Part shown: positions 20,281 through 29,559 of the stretch, piece after piece
Numbering within the stretch: position 1 is the stretch's first letter
Layout: every line of letters begins with the position of its first letter
Origin: Croceicoccus sp. YJ47
GTDB taxonomy: Bacteria > Pseudomonadota > Alphaproteobacteria > Sphingomonadales > Sphingomonadaceae
Reading direction: 5' to 3'
Length of the DNA stretch: 64,000 nucleotides
Assembly (NCBI RefSeq): GCF_016745095.1
Contig: NZ_CP067087.1
Location: forward strand, 62,001 to 126,000
Program-made: the position numbers and the translations under genes
The notes under the pieces: model-generated
What the model was told of the DNA's origin: nothing
What the model saw: only the letters and a program-made list of their open reading frames with translations
Database searches by the model: none

Positions 20281-21981
20281 TTAGGCGGCTTCATGCCTTC
20301 TGGCGGCTTTGGATTGTTCTTCTGTCAATCCGGCCCTACGTGGACGCCGCTGGTAACTGGCGGACAGTCGCTTGAGTTTTTCGAACGTGACCGGACGTGA
20401 AAACAAAAAGCCCTGAAGGACATCGCAGCCCATCGATTGAAGAATCTGCATCTGGTTCTTGTTCTCGACCCCTTCTGCCACCGAGTGGAATCCGAGACTG
20501 TTGGCGAGGCTGATGATGGTTTGAACCAGCACATGCGCTTCGGTGCTGTATTCGATATCCTTCAACAGCGATCGATCGATTTTAAGGCGGGAAACCGGCA
20601 GCATGAGGAGATTGGCAAGGTTGGAATAGCCGGTCCCGAAATCGTCGATGGCAACGGTCACGCCGAGCTCTGCAAGCTTGTTGAGGTTCCTGAGGCTGGC
20701 CTGGGGATTGGATACGGCTGCGTCCTCGGTCGCCTCGATCTGGAGCAGGTCGGGCGAACATCCCCACCGCCCGATCAACGATCGAACGAGCGAGGGAAAC
20801 TCAATCTTCTCAAGCCTGTGGGGGGACACGTTGACAGCAATCATCAACGGCATGCCATCCCGTTCAAGCTCCGCGACCTTCGAAACTGCGTCGTTGATGA
20901 CCCATTCGTCGATGGCCGCTGACAGGTTGGATCGCTGAATGGCCGGAAAGAAATCAGCTGGCGCCAGCACCCCCCGCGTGGGATGGTTCCACCGCAGCAA
21001 GGCTTCTGCGGAGCAGATATCCAATGTTCGCGCATCGATAAGCGGCTGAAAATAAAGCTCAAGCTCGCCACGTGCGATGGCGTCGCGAACCTCGTTTTCT
21101 TCCTGCTCCGCCTTGCGCGCTGCATCGAGGAGCGATTCCCGGTAGAATTCGCACCGGTTTTTTCCAAGAGCCTTGGCCTGATACATGGCCACATCGGCCT
21201 TGCGGATCAAATCGAGGTAATCGGTACCGTGTTCGGGCGCAAACGCGACGCCGATGCTCGCGCCGATCCGCACCGATTTCGTTCCGATCTGAAAAGGATC
21301 GGACAGAATATGAAGAATGCGATTTGCTATTTTCTGCGCCACGCCAGCCGAGCCGGTTTGCGCGACGAAGATGACGAATTCGTCGCCTCCGAACCGGGCG
21401 AGTGCGACATTCGACGCATGGGCTTCCAGGTGGCCGGAGAAGTCGTGGCGTACCACCATCTTCAGGCGTTCCGCCAATAAAATCAGAAGCTTGTCGCCCT
21501 GGCTATGGCCCATCGCATCGTTCACCTGTTTAAAACCGTCCATGTCGATGAACAGCAGGCAATGCGAAGAACCAGATCCGCCTTCGCGCAGGCGATGCTC
21601 GATAAAGGCTTCCAGCCCAGCGCGATTGTTGAGCCCGGTCAGCGGATCTCGAGCGGCGATCGACTGAAGCTTCGCAAGCTGTTCGTCGCGGTCTGAAACC
21701 GACGCATCGCTGCCACTTTTCGAATGGGCAGTATCGTCCGAGTTCCGGTCGGCCGCGAGCGGGTTGCGGATATGCCGTGATTCCGGATTTCGCCGTTGCC
21801 ACCGTCCGACGATCAGACCGAGGACACCGATCGAGATCATCGTAAGAGCTTGTGCGCCAGACAGGAGAGAAAGACCGACCGCGATAACTGCAAGCGCGGC
21901 ATGTGCTTCGCTGCGCGCGATCAAACGCCTTGCCAAAGCCGGTAGCGCCTTCGTCCCTCTGCCTGAAGCCATCCTATCCAT
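20281..21981 (-). CDS. Membrane GGDEF-EAL cyclic-di-GMP protein
   Basis: The 566-residue protein has two short N-terminal hydrophobic segments (around residues 25-65) and a polar linker. A GGDEF domain follows (DPLTGLNNRAGLEAF, ARFGGDEFVIF, intact active site) and then an EAL domain (AEALLRWNHP, IDDFGTGYSNLANL, KIDRSLLKDI, AEGVEN), also with its key residues. It may make or break cyclic di-GMP. It is 18 bases upstream of the TonB receptor on the same strand, so it could head that operon. Start choice is uncertain: an in-frame TTG at 22032 adds 17 residues; no start has a strong ribosome site. Confidence 0.85.
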   Translation of the reverse strand: MDRMASGRGTKALPALARRLIARSEAHAALAVIAVGLSLLSGAQALTMISIGVLGLIVGRWQRRNPESRHIRNPLAADRNSDDTAHSKSGSDASVSDRDEQLAKLQSIAARDPLTGLNNRAGLEAFIEHRLREGGSGSSHCLLFIDMDGFKQVNDAMGHSQGDKLLILLAERLKMVVRHDFSGHLEAHASNVALARFGGDEFVIFVAQTGSAGVAQKIANRILHILSDPFQIGTKSVRIGASIGVAFAPEHGTDYLDLIRKADVAMYQAKALGKNRCEFYRESLLDAARKAEQEENEVRDAIARGELELYFQPLIDARTLDICSAEALLRWNHPTRGVLAPADFFPAIQRSNLSAAIDEWVINDAVSKVAELERDGMPLMIAVNVSPHRLEKIEFPSLVRSLIGRWGCSPDLLQIEATEDAAVSNPQASLRNLNKLAELGVTVAIDDFGTGYSNLANLLMLPVSRLKIDRSLLKDIEYSTEAHVLVQTIISLANSLGFHSVAEGVENKNQMQILQSMGCDVLQGFLFSRPVTFEKLKRLSASYQRRPRRAGLTEEQSKAARRHEAA

Positions 21982-22189
21982 GGCAAAGCTTTGACAGGAA
22001 GCCGTAAACACGAAGTTATTCGACTTTGCCAAGAGCCCTTATGCTTTCACCCGGGCAATTAGGGTTACCGACACGTTCGATATGGCGCTTGAAGGCGCAG
22101 GCCGTGATCATGCCAAATGTCTGCGCGGGCCTCATGTGTTCCGCAATGACGGCCCTTGCTCCATCGCGCGGGACTGGCCGCCAATCTCA

Positions 22190-22475
22190 ATGACGAACAA
22201 ATGAGACACGTGCGCGAAGCAGTGGTCCAAACTGCTTCCAGCAGTGCCGCGCCGTCTCGCGGCAGATGCCGATCCCGCACTCGGCCAGCAGATCCTCGAC
22301 ATTTCCGAAGGCGGAGCGGAATATGGACATACATCATCATCGCCAGGCGGATGATCTGGGGCGAGGAGTTGAAATGACGGAACGGGCTGGCTCGTTTTCG
22401 CCGTCCGGGTATGGACACCCCCTCCCCGCGCCCACGCAGTTTTCGATCAAGTGCATTTGCTCCGACAGGATCTTC
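22190..22475 (-). mobile_element. IS6-family-like remnant B (transposase N-terminus only)
   Basis: The minus strand encodes PFRHFNSSPQIIRLAMMMYV, the start of an IS6-type transposase, then shifts frame into an RNVEDLLAECGI-like and RETARHCWKQFG-like segment before ending. No catalytic core or C-terminus is present. It occupies the gap between the GGDEF-EAL gene and galM. Confidence 0.7.
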
Positions 22476-22561
22476 GCGAACGCTCTCGTGCCCCTTTCAA
22501 TCGCGACGAGAACACCATATCGCACGCGATCAATACTCCGATTATTTCGAAAGCCGCGCTC

Positions 22562-23647
22562 ATGAAAACCACCGCCGAAAACGACAATGTCGAGATCGGG
22601 ATTTTCGATCACCTCCCCGACGGACGCCCGGTTCATGTCATAACCCTTCGAAACGGCGGAGGGTTGACTGCGCGGGTGATTACATATGGCGCGCGGGTCC
22701 AGAGTTTCGTGATGCCCGACAGGAATGGTGAACCGGCGGACGTGGTGCTTGGCTATCCGGGTATCGATGGCTATCTTTCGGACCCGGCCTATCTCGGCGC
22801 GACGGTCGGGCGGTGGGCAAATCGCATTGCGGATGCGACCTTCACCCTTGCCGGCCAGCCTTTCGTCCTTGCCACGAACGACGGACCAAACTCGTTGCAT
22901 GGTGGAACGCAGGGGTTCGATTCCCGGCTCTGGAGCATTGAGCACGTGTCGGGGGGGCCATCGCCCTGTGCCATACTCTCGCTGCTCAGCCCGGAGGGCG
23001 AGGAAGGCTTTCCGGGCGAGGTGCGGGCCAAGGCGATGTTCACGCTCGATCCCGACGGGCGTCTGGGCATCACCTACGAAGCGGTGAGCGACCGGACCAC
23101 CATAATGAACCTCACGCATCACGGTTATTGGAACCTGGCCGGTGAAGGGTCGGCGCGCGACGCGCGGGAGCAGGAATTGACCATCCATGCGGATCGATTT
23201 CTCCCCACCCGGGCCGGCCTCATTCCGACCGGGGAATTTCGCGCGGTCCGGGAAACACCTTTCGATTTTCGGACACCGCTCGCGCCGTTGTCGCGTGCGG
23301 ATGCCGACGATCCGCAATTGCGGCTTGCCGGTGGCTATGATCATTGCTGGATCCTGGGTGACGGCAAGGCGGAGGAACCGCGGAAGGTGGCGACGCTGCG
23401 CGATGCGCATTCGGGCCGCGCCGTCGATCTGTGGTCGGATCAGCCGGGCCTGCAATTCTACGGCGGCAATTTTCTTTCAGGCAACGCACCGGGCAAGTGC
23501 GGGCGTGTCTATCGCCCCCATGATGGCATCGCTCTCGAACCGCAGCTTTTTCCCGATACGCCGAACCGCCCCGCTTTCGGTTCGGGTCTTCTCGAACCGG
23601 GCGAAACCTATCGCCATCGCATGATCTGGCGGTTTTATTGCGATTGA
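22562..23647 (+). CDS. galM: Aldose 1-epimerase (mutarotase)
   Basis: The 361-residue cytoplasmic enzyme interconverts alpha- and beta-hexoses. Family motifs are present: RWANRIADATF, NDGPNSLHGG (substrate His), NLTHHGYWNL (catalytic His), LAGGYDHCWIL, and LEPQLFPDTPN with the catalytic Glu near the C-terminus. Length matches GalM. The ATG at 22562 gives the standard N-terminus; an upstream in-frame extension runs into the IS remnant. Its end overlaps the convergent dgoA-like fragment. A galactose/galactonate catabolic context is suggested by that fragment. Confidence 0.92.
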   Translation: MKTTAENDNVEIGIFDHLPDGRPVHVITLRNGGGLTARVITYGARVQSFVMPDRNGEPADVVLGYPGIDGYLSDPAYLGATVGRWANRIADATFTLAGQPFVLATNDGPNSLHGGTQGFDSRLWSIEHVSGGPSPCAILSLLSPEGEEGFPGEVRAKAMFTLDPDGRLGITYEAVSDRTTIMNLTHHGYWNLAGEGSARDAREQELTIHADRFLPTRAGLIPTGEFRAVRETPFDFRTPLAPLSRADADDPQLRLAGGYDHCWILGDGKAEEPRKVATLRDAHSGRAVDLWSDQPGLQFYGGNFLSGNAPGKCGRVYRPHDGIALEPQLFPDTPNRPAFGSGLLEPGETYRHRMIWRFYCD

Positions 23648-23845
23648 GCGTCACGCCGCTTGACCCATACCTCGATCAGGGCGCGGACTCTTTCCCCAAT
23701 GTCCTCCGCACCCCGGCAGGGTTTGTAAAGCGAGGAGCCGCTCCTGAATCCGGCGGCGCCGACCTCGTGCCATCGGCCCGTCAACTGCACGTCGATCCCG
23801 CCGAGGGGAAGGGGCAGCGTCGCGTCCGGTAGCACCGTTCGCACC
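23635..23845 (-). pseudogene. dgoA: C-terminal fragment of a 2-dehydro-3-deoxy-6-phosphogalactonate aldolase
   Basis: About 69 codons read AVRTVLPDATLPLPLGGID, then GAAGFRSGSSLYKPCRGAED and a terminal RALIEVWVKRR. This matches the end of KDPGal aldolase (family pattern GAxGFGLGSALYKPG). The rest of the gene is absent: the frame runs directly into IS remnant C at about 23846. Lying convergent to galM, it suggests a former galactose-degradation locus cut by the element. A loose match to another class I aldolase such as KDPG aldolase cannot be excluded. Confidence 0.6.
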
Positions 23846-24455
23846 GCCTTGATCGCCCGCGCGCCGCCTTCATCTGTCGGAAGCGCAGCATCGCTTTCTC
23901 TGGCCGTCGGAATGCCCGATGCAAAGTCTCAGCCCTCTTGTTCGCCCACCGACCCGTCCCTTGCGCTCGCGAATGTCCGCGTTCGGACATCGCAGCATTG
24001 CAGGAGCGCAGTCCGCCAGTCGTTGTGTCCTCCGGCGATCCATGACGCTCGAGCGGCGGCGTTGTCCCTTGTTCTGATGACGTAGCGTTCGAGCGCCTCA
24101 CCGTCGTGACCGACGGCGCGCCGCAAATACATCATCTCGCCGTTGATGCGGACGTAAATCTCGTCGAGCTGCCATGGCCATTGGCGAAAACCGCGTATTC
24201 AATTCAACCGTTGACGGCGAATATCTGCCGCGAACATCAGACCTCAAAGCCGCACCCGTTTCGTGAAAAAATTTCGAGGCCGCGTTCGGGCAGCAGGCCG
24301 TCGATGCAGCAGCGAAGTAAAACGCCACGAAAAGAATGACTTACGGCGAACAATGGAAAAAGCGGATAGGTTTGCAGGTTTCTTCACCCGGCGCATTCGT
24401 CCCCCCTCCTCTGCGCCACACATTTTGCCCGAGGCACAATCCGTCCCACAGTGCC
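23846..24455 (-). mobile_element. IS6-family-like remnant C (catalytic segment retained)
   Basis: On the minus strand the transposase core is readable: FRQWPWQLDEIYVRINGEMM (with the LDE catalytic aspartate), then YLRRAVGHDGEALERYV and RTRDNAAA. In a shifted frame the C-terminus follows (RWANKRAETLHRAFRRPEKA, then MLRFRQMKAA). The left end, read outward-in, is GGCACTGTGGGACGG at 24455. The N-terminal HTH is scrambled and several frames are needed, so it is inactive. It truncates the dgoA-like gene. Confidence 0.78.
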
Positions 24456-24541
24456 GACGCGAGCCATCCTAAGACCGCCCCTCTATGGACCGGCTACTTT
24501 CGCACAATGTCCGGCTGCGTCACTCGCCTGACCCGAAATCA

Positions 24542-25267
24542 TCAGGTGCTATTCAGCCATGTTTCTGCGTTGCGCAGTGCTATCGGATCGTCGACATCGA
24601 TCCAGTCGAGATCGCTGCAATCGAGGGTGGATGCCAGCCCCTGCCGGTAAAGGGCACGCATGCCATCGCTCAGCGAAGGGGCGCCCTGCGTCCGCAACGC
24701 GTCGAAGAGGCCCTTCGCAATGGCGAACACCCCCATGTCGTAGCAGTCGGGATCGGTCAGGCCCTTGCCAATATCGGTGATGATGCCCCCATGTGTTCGC
24801 ACGCATGTGACATCATCCTTGTCGATCCAGGGATGGTCGAGCCGCCGATCGACCGCAAGGCATGCGCCGCCTCCGGCACCGTGCCGCGCCATGCGCGCGT
24901 ATAATTCGGGCACGACGAGGTGATCGCACATGGCCAGCACACCATCCTGCCCCCCCAGCGCCTCCTCCGCCGCCAGCACCGACATGCCATTGGGCAAGGC
25001 GGGATCGGGCGTCGGCACCACCTCCACCCACGGGCCGCGATGGCGCCCGGAAAGATGCCGCCGGATGGCATCGGCTTCGTGGCCAACCACCACGATCACC
25101 CGCACGATCCCCGCCTGCTCCATCCCGTCGAGCGCATGATCGATCAGCGCCTTGCCCCCGACTCGGCACAGCGGCTTGCACGGGGCGGCGGCGCGCAAAC
25201 GGCTTCCGAAGCCGGCCGCGAGCAGGATGCCTGTCCGGATCATCGCGGCCGCCGCGCCGTCATGCAT
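24542..25267 (-). CDS. Inositol-phosphate cytidylyltransferase-like nucleotidyltransferase
   Basis: The protein (241 or 233 residues) has the nucleotidyltransferase signature GILLAAGFGSRLRAAAPCKP, a metal-site aspartate in AMCDHLVVPELY, and the segments VDRRLDHPWIDKDDVTCVRT and ITDIGKGLTDPDCYDMGVFA. These match the IPCT family that makes CDP-inositol from CTP and inositol-1-phosphate. It is the last gene of the run and overlaps the end of the inositol-phosphate synthase gene, which supports an inositol substrate. Starts at 25267 and 25243 (MIRTGILLAAG) are both possible; neither has a clear ribosome site. Confidence 0.75.
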   Translation of the reverse strand: MHDGAAAAMIRTGILLAAGFGSRLRAAAPCKPLCRVGGKALIDHALDGMEQAGIVRVIVVVGHEADAIRRHLSGRHRGPWVEVVPTPDPALPNGMSVLAAEEALGGQDGVLAMCDHLVVPELYARMARHGAGGGACLAVDRRLDHPWIDKDDVTCVRTHGGIITDIGKGLTDPDCYDMGVFAIAKGLFDALRTQGAPSLSDGMRALYRQGLASTLDCSDLDWIDVDDPIALRNAETWLNST

Positions 25268-26351
25268 CGACGATAAAGCGTTCGAGCGCGGCATGCGCGA
25301 GATCGTCCGTCGTCTGCGTCCGCGGGCGCTTGCAGAAATAGGCCGAAGCCGGATCGATCACCCCCTTCAGCCCGCGGTCCCGCGCGATCCGGGCGCAACG
25401 GATCATGTCGATGGCCACACCCGCGCTATTGGGCAGATCCTCCACCGAAAGACGCAGTTCCAGGTTCATCGGGACGCCGCCGAACAATTGCCCCTCCATC
25501 CGCACGAAACACACCTTGTTGTCGTTCAGCCACGGCACGTAGTCGGACGGCCCGATATGGACATCGTCGTGCGCAAGCGGGCGGGCCGCGACCGATTGCA
25601 CCGCCTCTGTCTTGGAACGCCGCTTGTCCGCCAGGCGCCCGTGATTGGACATGTTGAGGAAATCGGTATTGCCGCCGGTATTGAGCTGATACGTTCGGTC
25701 GAGCGTGACCCCCCGCTTGGCGAACAGGTCGGTCAGGACGCGGTGCACGATGGTCGCGCCCAGCTGCGCCTTGATATCGTCGCCGATGATCGGCACCCCC
25801 GCCGCTTCGAAACGGGCCGCCCATTCGGGATCGGAGGCGATGAACACCGGAATCGCATTCACGAAGGCGACGCCCGCGCGCAGGGCGCATTCGGCGTAGA
25901 ACTCGGTCGCTTTCTGGCTCCCTACCGGCAGGTAGTTCATCATCACCTCTGCGCCGGATGCCTTCAATTCGGCCACGACTTCGTCCGCATCCGGCTGGTC
26001 GGCGTCGGCGATGACGAAGCTGCGGTCCTCGCCCCTGTCCGCCATATGCTCCGCCACCCCGTCGAGCACCGCGCCCATGCGCACGACCGCGCCGGTCGGC
26101 GGTACGTTGTCGCAGAACACGGCGGTGCAGTTCGGTTTGGCACCGATCGCTTCGGCAACATCGCGTCCGATCTTGCGGCGGTCGATGTCCCATGCCGCGA
26201 CGATGGCGATGTCCTCGGGTCGGTAACCGCCGAGCTCGGCATGCATCAGCCCGACCGCATCCCCGGCCCCGCGACGGTAATGTTCAAGCCCCTGGACAAG
26301 GCTGCTCGCGCAATTTCCGATACCGACGATGGCGACGCGAATTTTATTCAT
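25260..26351 (-). CDS. ino1: myo-Inositol-3-phosphate synthase (archaeal/actinobacterial type)
   Basis: The 363-residue enzyme converts glucose-6-phosphate to inositol-3-phosphate using NAD. It has the nucleotide-binding start VAIVGIGNCASSLVQGLEHY, the core MMNYLPVGSQKATEFYAECA, and the conserved GDDIKAQLGATIVHRVLTDL, QLNTGGNTDFLNM and SNHGRLADKRRSKT segments. Length matches the short prokaryotic class. ATG 26351 has an AGGAAG ribosome site. It lies between a CDP-alcohol phosphotransferase and the IPCT-like gene. It is the best functional anchor for reading this run as inositol-phosphate metabolism. Confidence 0.93.
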   Translation of the reverse strand: MNKIRVAIVGIGNCASSLVQGLEHYRRGAGDAVGLMHAELGGYRPEDIAIVAAWDIDRRKIGRDVAEAIGAKPNCTAVFCDNVPPTGAVVRMGAVLDGVAEHMADRGEDRSFVIADADQPDADEVVAELKASGAEVMMNYLPVGSQKATEFYAECALRAGVAFVNAIPVFIASDPEWAARFEAAGVPIIGDDIKAQLGATIVHRVLTDLFAKRGVTLDRTYQLNTGGNTDFLNMSNHGRLADKRRSKTEAVQSVAARPLAHDDVHIGPSDYVPWLNDNKVCFVRMEGQLFGGVPMNLELRLSVEDLPNSAGVAIDMIRCARIARDRGLKGVIDPASAYFCKRPRTQTTDDLAHAALERFIVDA

Positions 26352-26415
26352 TTTTCTTCCTGTCCTTGGGTGTTTTCATTGGGGGGCGGTTCGGCGGTAT
26401 TGTTCCGGTCGCCTC

Positions 26416-27240
26416 CTATTTCGTGAGGGCGCGCTCTATCCCGCGGTGCCAGATCATTGCGGCCGCCGCGGCGAGGGAAAGGGGGACGATCTCGAACCAC
26501 CAGAAGAGCCGCGGATCGCCGAGCGAGGCCGCAACGAAGATCGCAAATACGCGCACATTCGCGGTTTGAGACCACATCAGCCGCATCGGCCCGGTGGCCG
26601 CCTCGGTATAAAGCGCGATCATGGCCGCCCGGTCCGTCGCGGCGGCGAGGCGGTTTTCGAACGGACGAGGCCCGCGATCCGGAGCGGTGGAAAGCCGGTC
26701 GTAAAGGCGCAGGATGCGGCTTTCACCGGATGCGGGCGATGGCGGATCAAGTCGCCCCGCCGCCCGCCTGTGAAAACGGGCGCGCTCCCCTTCGTAAAGG
26801 TTCGACTGAATCGCGTGGGCGGCACCGGCCGCGATCGCCAGCATCCACCCCTCCCCCGTGCCAAGGCGCAGCGCCAGCGCGACATAGATCATCACGAACA
26901 CGCCATGATCGCACAGCCCGTCGAGAAGCCGCCCCGCCGCGCTCTGCGTTCCGCGCGCGCGCGCCACCATGCCGTCCAGCCCGTCCATGATCAGCCAGCC
27001 TATTGAAAGCGCCAATCCCGCAAGCAAGGCGGCGGACGACCGCCCCATCCCATAGGCCAGCGCTGCCGCTGCCCCGAGTAACAGCCCGAAGATCGAAACG
27101 CAATTCGCGGAAAGGCCGGCCCGTAACGCGAGCGGCAACAGCATCCGACCCAGAGGATGGATGAGCCAGCGATTGGACGGCGCTTCGATCCGGGGGTCGC
27201 GAACGTCGCACGGGGTCGGCATAGGCAGCGCGGCGTTCAT
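26416..27240 (-). CDS. CDP-alcohol phosphotransferase, membrane enzyme (first of two)
   Basis: The 274-residue protein carries the complete family motif D-x2-DG-x2-AR-x8-G-x3-D-x3-D (MDGLDGMVARARGTQS, then GRLLDGLCDH) within about six membrane helices. Such enzymes transfer a phosphoalcohol from a CDP-linked donor. Next to inositol-phosphate synthase and an IPCT-like protein, the donor or acceptor is plausibly an inositol phosphate (inference). A soluble stretch of about 60 residues lies between the second and third helix pairs. Separated from the synthase gene by 64 bases and from the upstream phosphotransferase gene by 2. Confidence 0.8.
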   Translation of the reverse strand: MNAALPMPTPCDVRDPRIEAPSNRWLIHPLGRMLLPLALRAGLSANCVSIFGLLLGAAAALAYGMGRSSAALLAGLALSIGWLIMDGLDGMVARARGTQSAAGRLLDGLCDHGVFVMIYVALALRLGTGEGWMLAIAAGAAHAIQSNLYEGERARFHRRAAGRLDPPSPASGESRILRLYDRLSTAPDRGPRPFENRLAAATDRAAMIALYTEAATGPMRLMWSQTANVRVFAIFVAASLGDPRLFWWFEIVPLSLAAAAAMIWHRGIERALTK

Positions 27241-27242
27241 CG

Positions 27243-28337
27243 TCAGGCCGCGGACCGCGATGGGCGCGGCCTTGCCCCCCGAACACCCGCCACCAACACG
27301 GCGAGAGTTACCACCAGCCAGACGAGCGCAACCACCGCCGCGCCGATCAACAGCGCGTGCATGAAGCCTGCCAGCACCATGACCGCGCCGGCCAGCGCAA
27401 GAAAATCCCGCATGGTCAGCCGGATCGCCGCCTCGACCACCAAGGAAGACTTGCCGTCATGGCGCAGCGCCTTTTTCACGACGTCGAAATGGATCGGCTC
27501 CCCATTGGCGCGCGCACGCCCACCCATCAGGGCGAGCCCGAGGGCGAGCGCGATGAGCGTCATGCCGCCCGCGACCGCCCCCTCCACATCGCCCGCCCCG
27601 CGCGCCGCGACGATCAGCCCGATCAGGAACGCAAGATTGGTCATGGCATCGACCATGCTGTCCAGAGTGGCGCCCTGTCTGGAGGTGCGGAAGGTGGCAC
27701 GTGCCATCTCCCCATCGACACCGTCGAAGACCGATGCCGCCTGAAACAACACGGCACCGGCGATCGCACCCGCTTCGCCGCCGCCGACCAGCGCCGCAAA
27801 CATGCAAAGCGCGAGAAACGCCGTGCCCAGGGTCGCGTGGTTCGGCGACAATCCCGGCATGCGGAGCAGGAAATTGGTGATCGCCTGCGACATCGGGCGG
27901 TTGAGATAGCGCGAAACGATGCCGTCTCCCGCCTTACCCGTGGCGGCGACGATGCGCCGCCCCGCCCGCCGCAAATCGCGAAGGGTTGCTGCCTGCCCTC
28001 GCGCCGCATGCGATCGCGCCTGTGCGAATGCAGCGCGGTCCGCCACCCCTTCCGCCAACGCCATGACCAGCGTTTCACCATCAATGACATCGCCGCCCAC
28101 CGCGGCGGCGGCAGACCCGTCGAACGTCACCGCGACATGCGGCGCCAGACGCGCGCATTCGGCACGTGTCCGTTCGTCCGGCGTCCAGTCCGGATCGGCC
28201 AAGGCGATGCAGCGACACGTGCCGTTAAACCCCTCAATCCGCGCGACCGCATGAAGCGCACGCGCCACCGCAGGCAGGCCCGCCACACGATATTGTGCCG
28301 TCGTCGTGCCGGAAAAGGTGAGAATGATGTCAGCCAT
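27243..28337 (-). CDS. CDP-alcohol phosphotransferase with degenerate nucleotidyltransferase-like N-terminus (DIPP-synthase-like)
   Basis: The 364-residue protein has a soluble N-terminal domain of about 140 residues and then a membrane CDP-alcohol phosphotransferase (FDGVDGEMARATFRTSRQG, then ATLDSMVDAMTN, all catalytic aspartates present). The junction SRYLNRPMSQAITNFLL resembles the linker of bifunctional IPCT/DIPP synthases, where CDP-inositol is joined to inositol phosphate. The N-terminal domain keeps AGLPAVARALHAVARIEGFN but lacks a nucleotide-binding G-rich loop, so it looks like an inactive remnant; the separate IPCT-like gene may supply the activity. Product identity is inferred. 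Confidence 0.75.
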   Translation of the reverse strand: MADIILTFSGTTTAQYRVAGLPAVARALHAVARIEGFNGTCRCIALADPDWTPDERTRAECARLAPHVAVTFDGSAAAAVGGDVIDGETLVMALAEGVADRAAFAQARSHAARGQAATLRDLRRAGRRIVAATGKAGDGIVSRYLNRPMSQAITNFLLRMPGLSPNHATLGTAFLALCMFAALVGGGEAGAIAGAVLFQAASVFDGVDGEMARATFRTSRQGATLDSMVDAMTNLAFLIGLIVAARGAGDVEGAVAGGMTLIALALGLALMGGRARANGEPIHFDVVKKALRHDGKSSLVVEAAIRLTMRDFLALAGAVMVLAGFMHALLIGAAVVALVWLVVTLAVLVAGVRGARPRPSRSAA

Positions 28338-28397
28338 GCGCGGTTGTCCGGAGTTCCCTCTATGGCCTTAGACGGAGCAGACCGCCCCCGCCCTTGA

Positions 28398-29546
28398 TCA
28401 GCCTTGCGAATTTCCCGCGCGCGCCAGTATCTGGCGATAAAGGGCGAGGTTCGCGGCGGCGAAATCGCGCCATCGCATGCCGCGGGTGCGCGCCAGCCCC
28501 GCATCCCGCATCCGCGCCGCCAGCGATGGCGAGCCGATCACCTGACGAAGGCGGCGCGCAATGGCACCGGTATCGTGCGGATCGGCCAGCAGCGCCGCAC
28601 CGCCTGCGACCTCCGGCATGGCGGATCCGTCGCTGGTCACGACCGGACAGCCACAGGCCATCGCTTCGGCAACCGGATTGCCGAAACCCTCGGCAAAGGA
28701 GGGGTGCAGCAGCACGCTGGCCGCATTGTAGAGCGCGACCAACGCGTCATCGTCCACCGTACCGAGGAATCGCACCCGTTCCCCCACGCCCAGTGCGGCG
28801 GCGAGATCCCGGAGCCGGTTCCGGCCCGGACCCTGACGCTGAACCATGATGTGTTCGATGCCGGTATCGTCCGGAAATGCTTCGGCAAAGGCGCGCAGTG
28901 CCCCGTCGTGATTTTTATACGGCGCATCCTGTCCCACGGTCAGGACGAATGGCCCCCGCCCCGCAAAGCCCCGTGCGGCGAGCGTGGCATGGGCCGCCCC
29001 GTGGGACAGCGGTCGGAAACGGTCCGCGACACCCGACAACGTGACCGCCGTTCGCGCCGCCGCAGAAGGATGCCACGCGGCGATCTCATGCGCGGTTGCC
29101 GCACTGATCGCGGCAATGCCGGCGGCATGGCGGATCGCGCGGCGCAGGCCATGGCCGTAAAAGGCACGCTCGACCATGCCGGCCGGCCCCGTCCGGCACC
29201 ATGCCGGATGGGTCAGGCGCATGATGTCGTGAATCGTGACGACGCTGGGCATGGGCAGGCCGGCGGGCATGATGTTGAACGTCGCATGGAAAAGATCGAC
29301 CCCGCGCAGGTCCGCGACATGGGGTAGCCACCACATCGTTGCCGTCCCGTTGGCGGGGCGCTGCACCACCTGCTCCCGCGTGTTCGGCGCCGCGCTCAAT
29401 CGTCCGTGAAAATCCGCGTTTTTCAACAGCAGAAACCGAAGATCGGGGGCGAGCGCGGGCAAATGGTCGATCAAACCGCGCACGACCTCGGCAATCCCGC
29501 TCGGTCGCGGGCCGATATAGCGGCAATCGATACAGATTTCCGGCAC
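28398..29546 (-). CDS. Glycosyltransferase family 4 (first capsule transferase in map order)
   Basis: About 382 residues with a GT-B fold: N-terminal acceptor domain (CIDCRYIGPRPSGIAEVVRG, DLFHATFNIMP, VTIHDIMRLTHP) and C-terminal nucleotide-sugar domain (FVLTVGQDAPYKNHDGALRA, HPSFAEGFGNPVAEAMACGC, EVAGGAALLADP). The E-x7-E region EGFGNPVAEAM is intact, indicating a retaining transferase. The GTG at 29546 is chosen because GAGGGGG precedes it by 8 bases; a GTG at 29573 overlapping the export gene is an alternative. It is the last exporter-cluster gene before the inositol genes, 60 bases away. Confidence 0.85.
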   Translation of the reverse strand: MPEICIDCRYIGPRPSGIAEVVRGLIDHLPALAPDLRFLLLKNADFHGRLSAAPNTREQVVQRPANGTATMWWLPHVADLRGVDLFHATFNIMPAGLPMPSVVTIHDIMRLTHPAWCRTGPAGMVERAFYGHGLRRAIRHAAGIAAISAATAHEIAAWHPSAAARTAVTLSGVADRFRPLSHGAAHATLAARGFAGRGPFVLTVGQDAPYKNHDGALRAFAEAFPDDTGIEHIMVQRQGPGRNRLRDLAAALGVGERVRFLGTVDDDALVALYNAASVLLHPSFAEGFGNPVAEAMACGCPVVTSDGSAMPEVAGGAALLADPHDTGAIARRLRQVIGSPSLAARMRDAGLARTRGMRWRDFAAANLALYRQILARAGNSQG

Positions 29547-29559
29547 CCTTTTCACCCCC

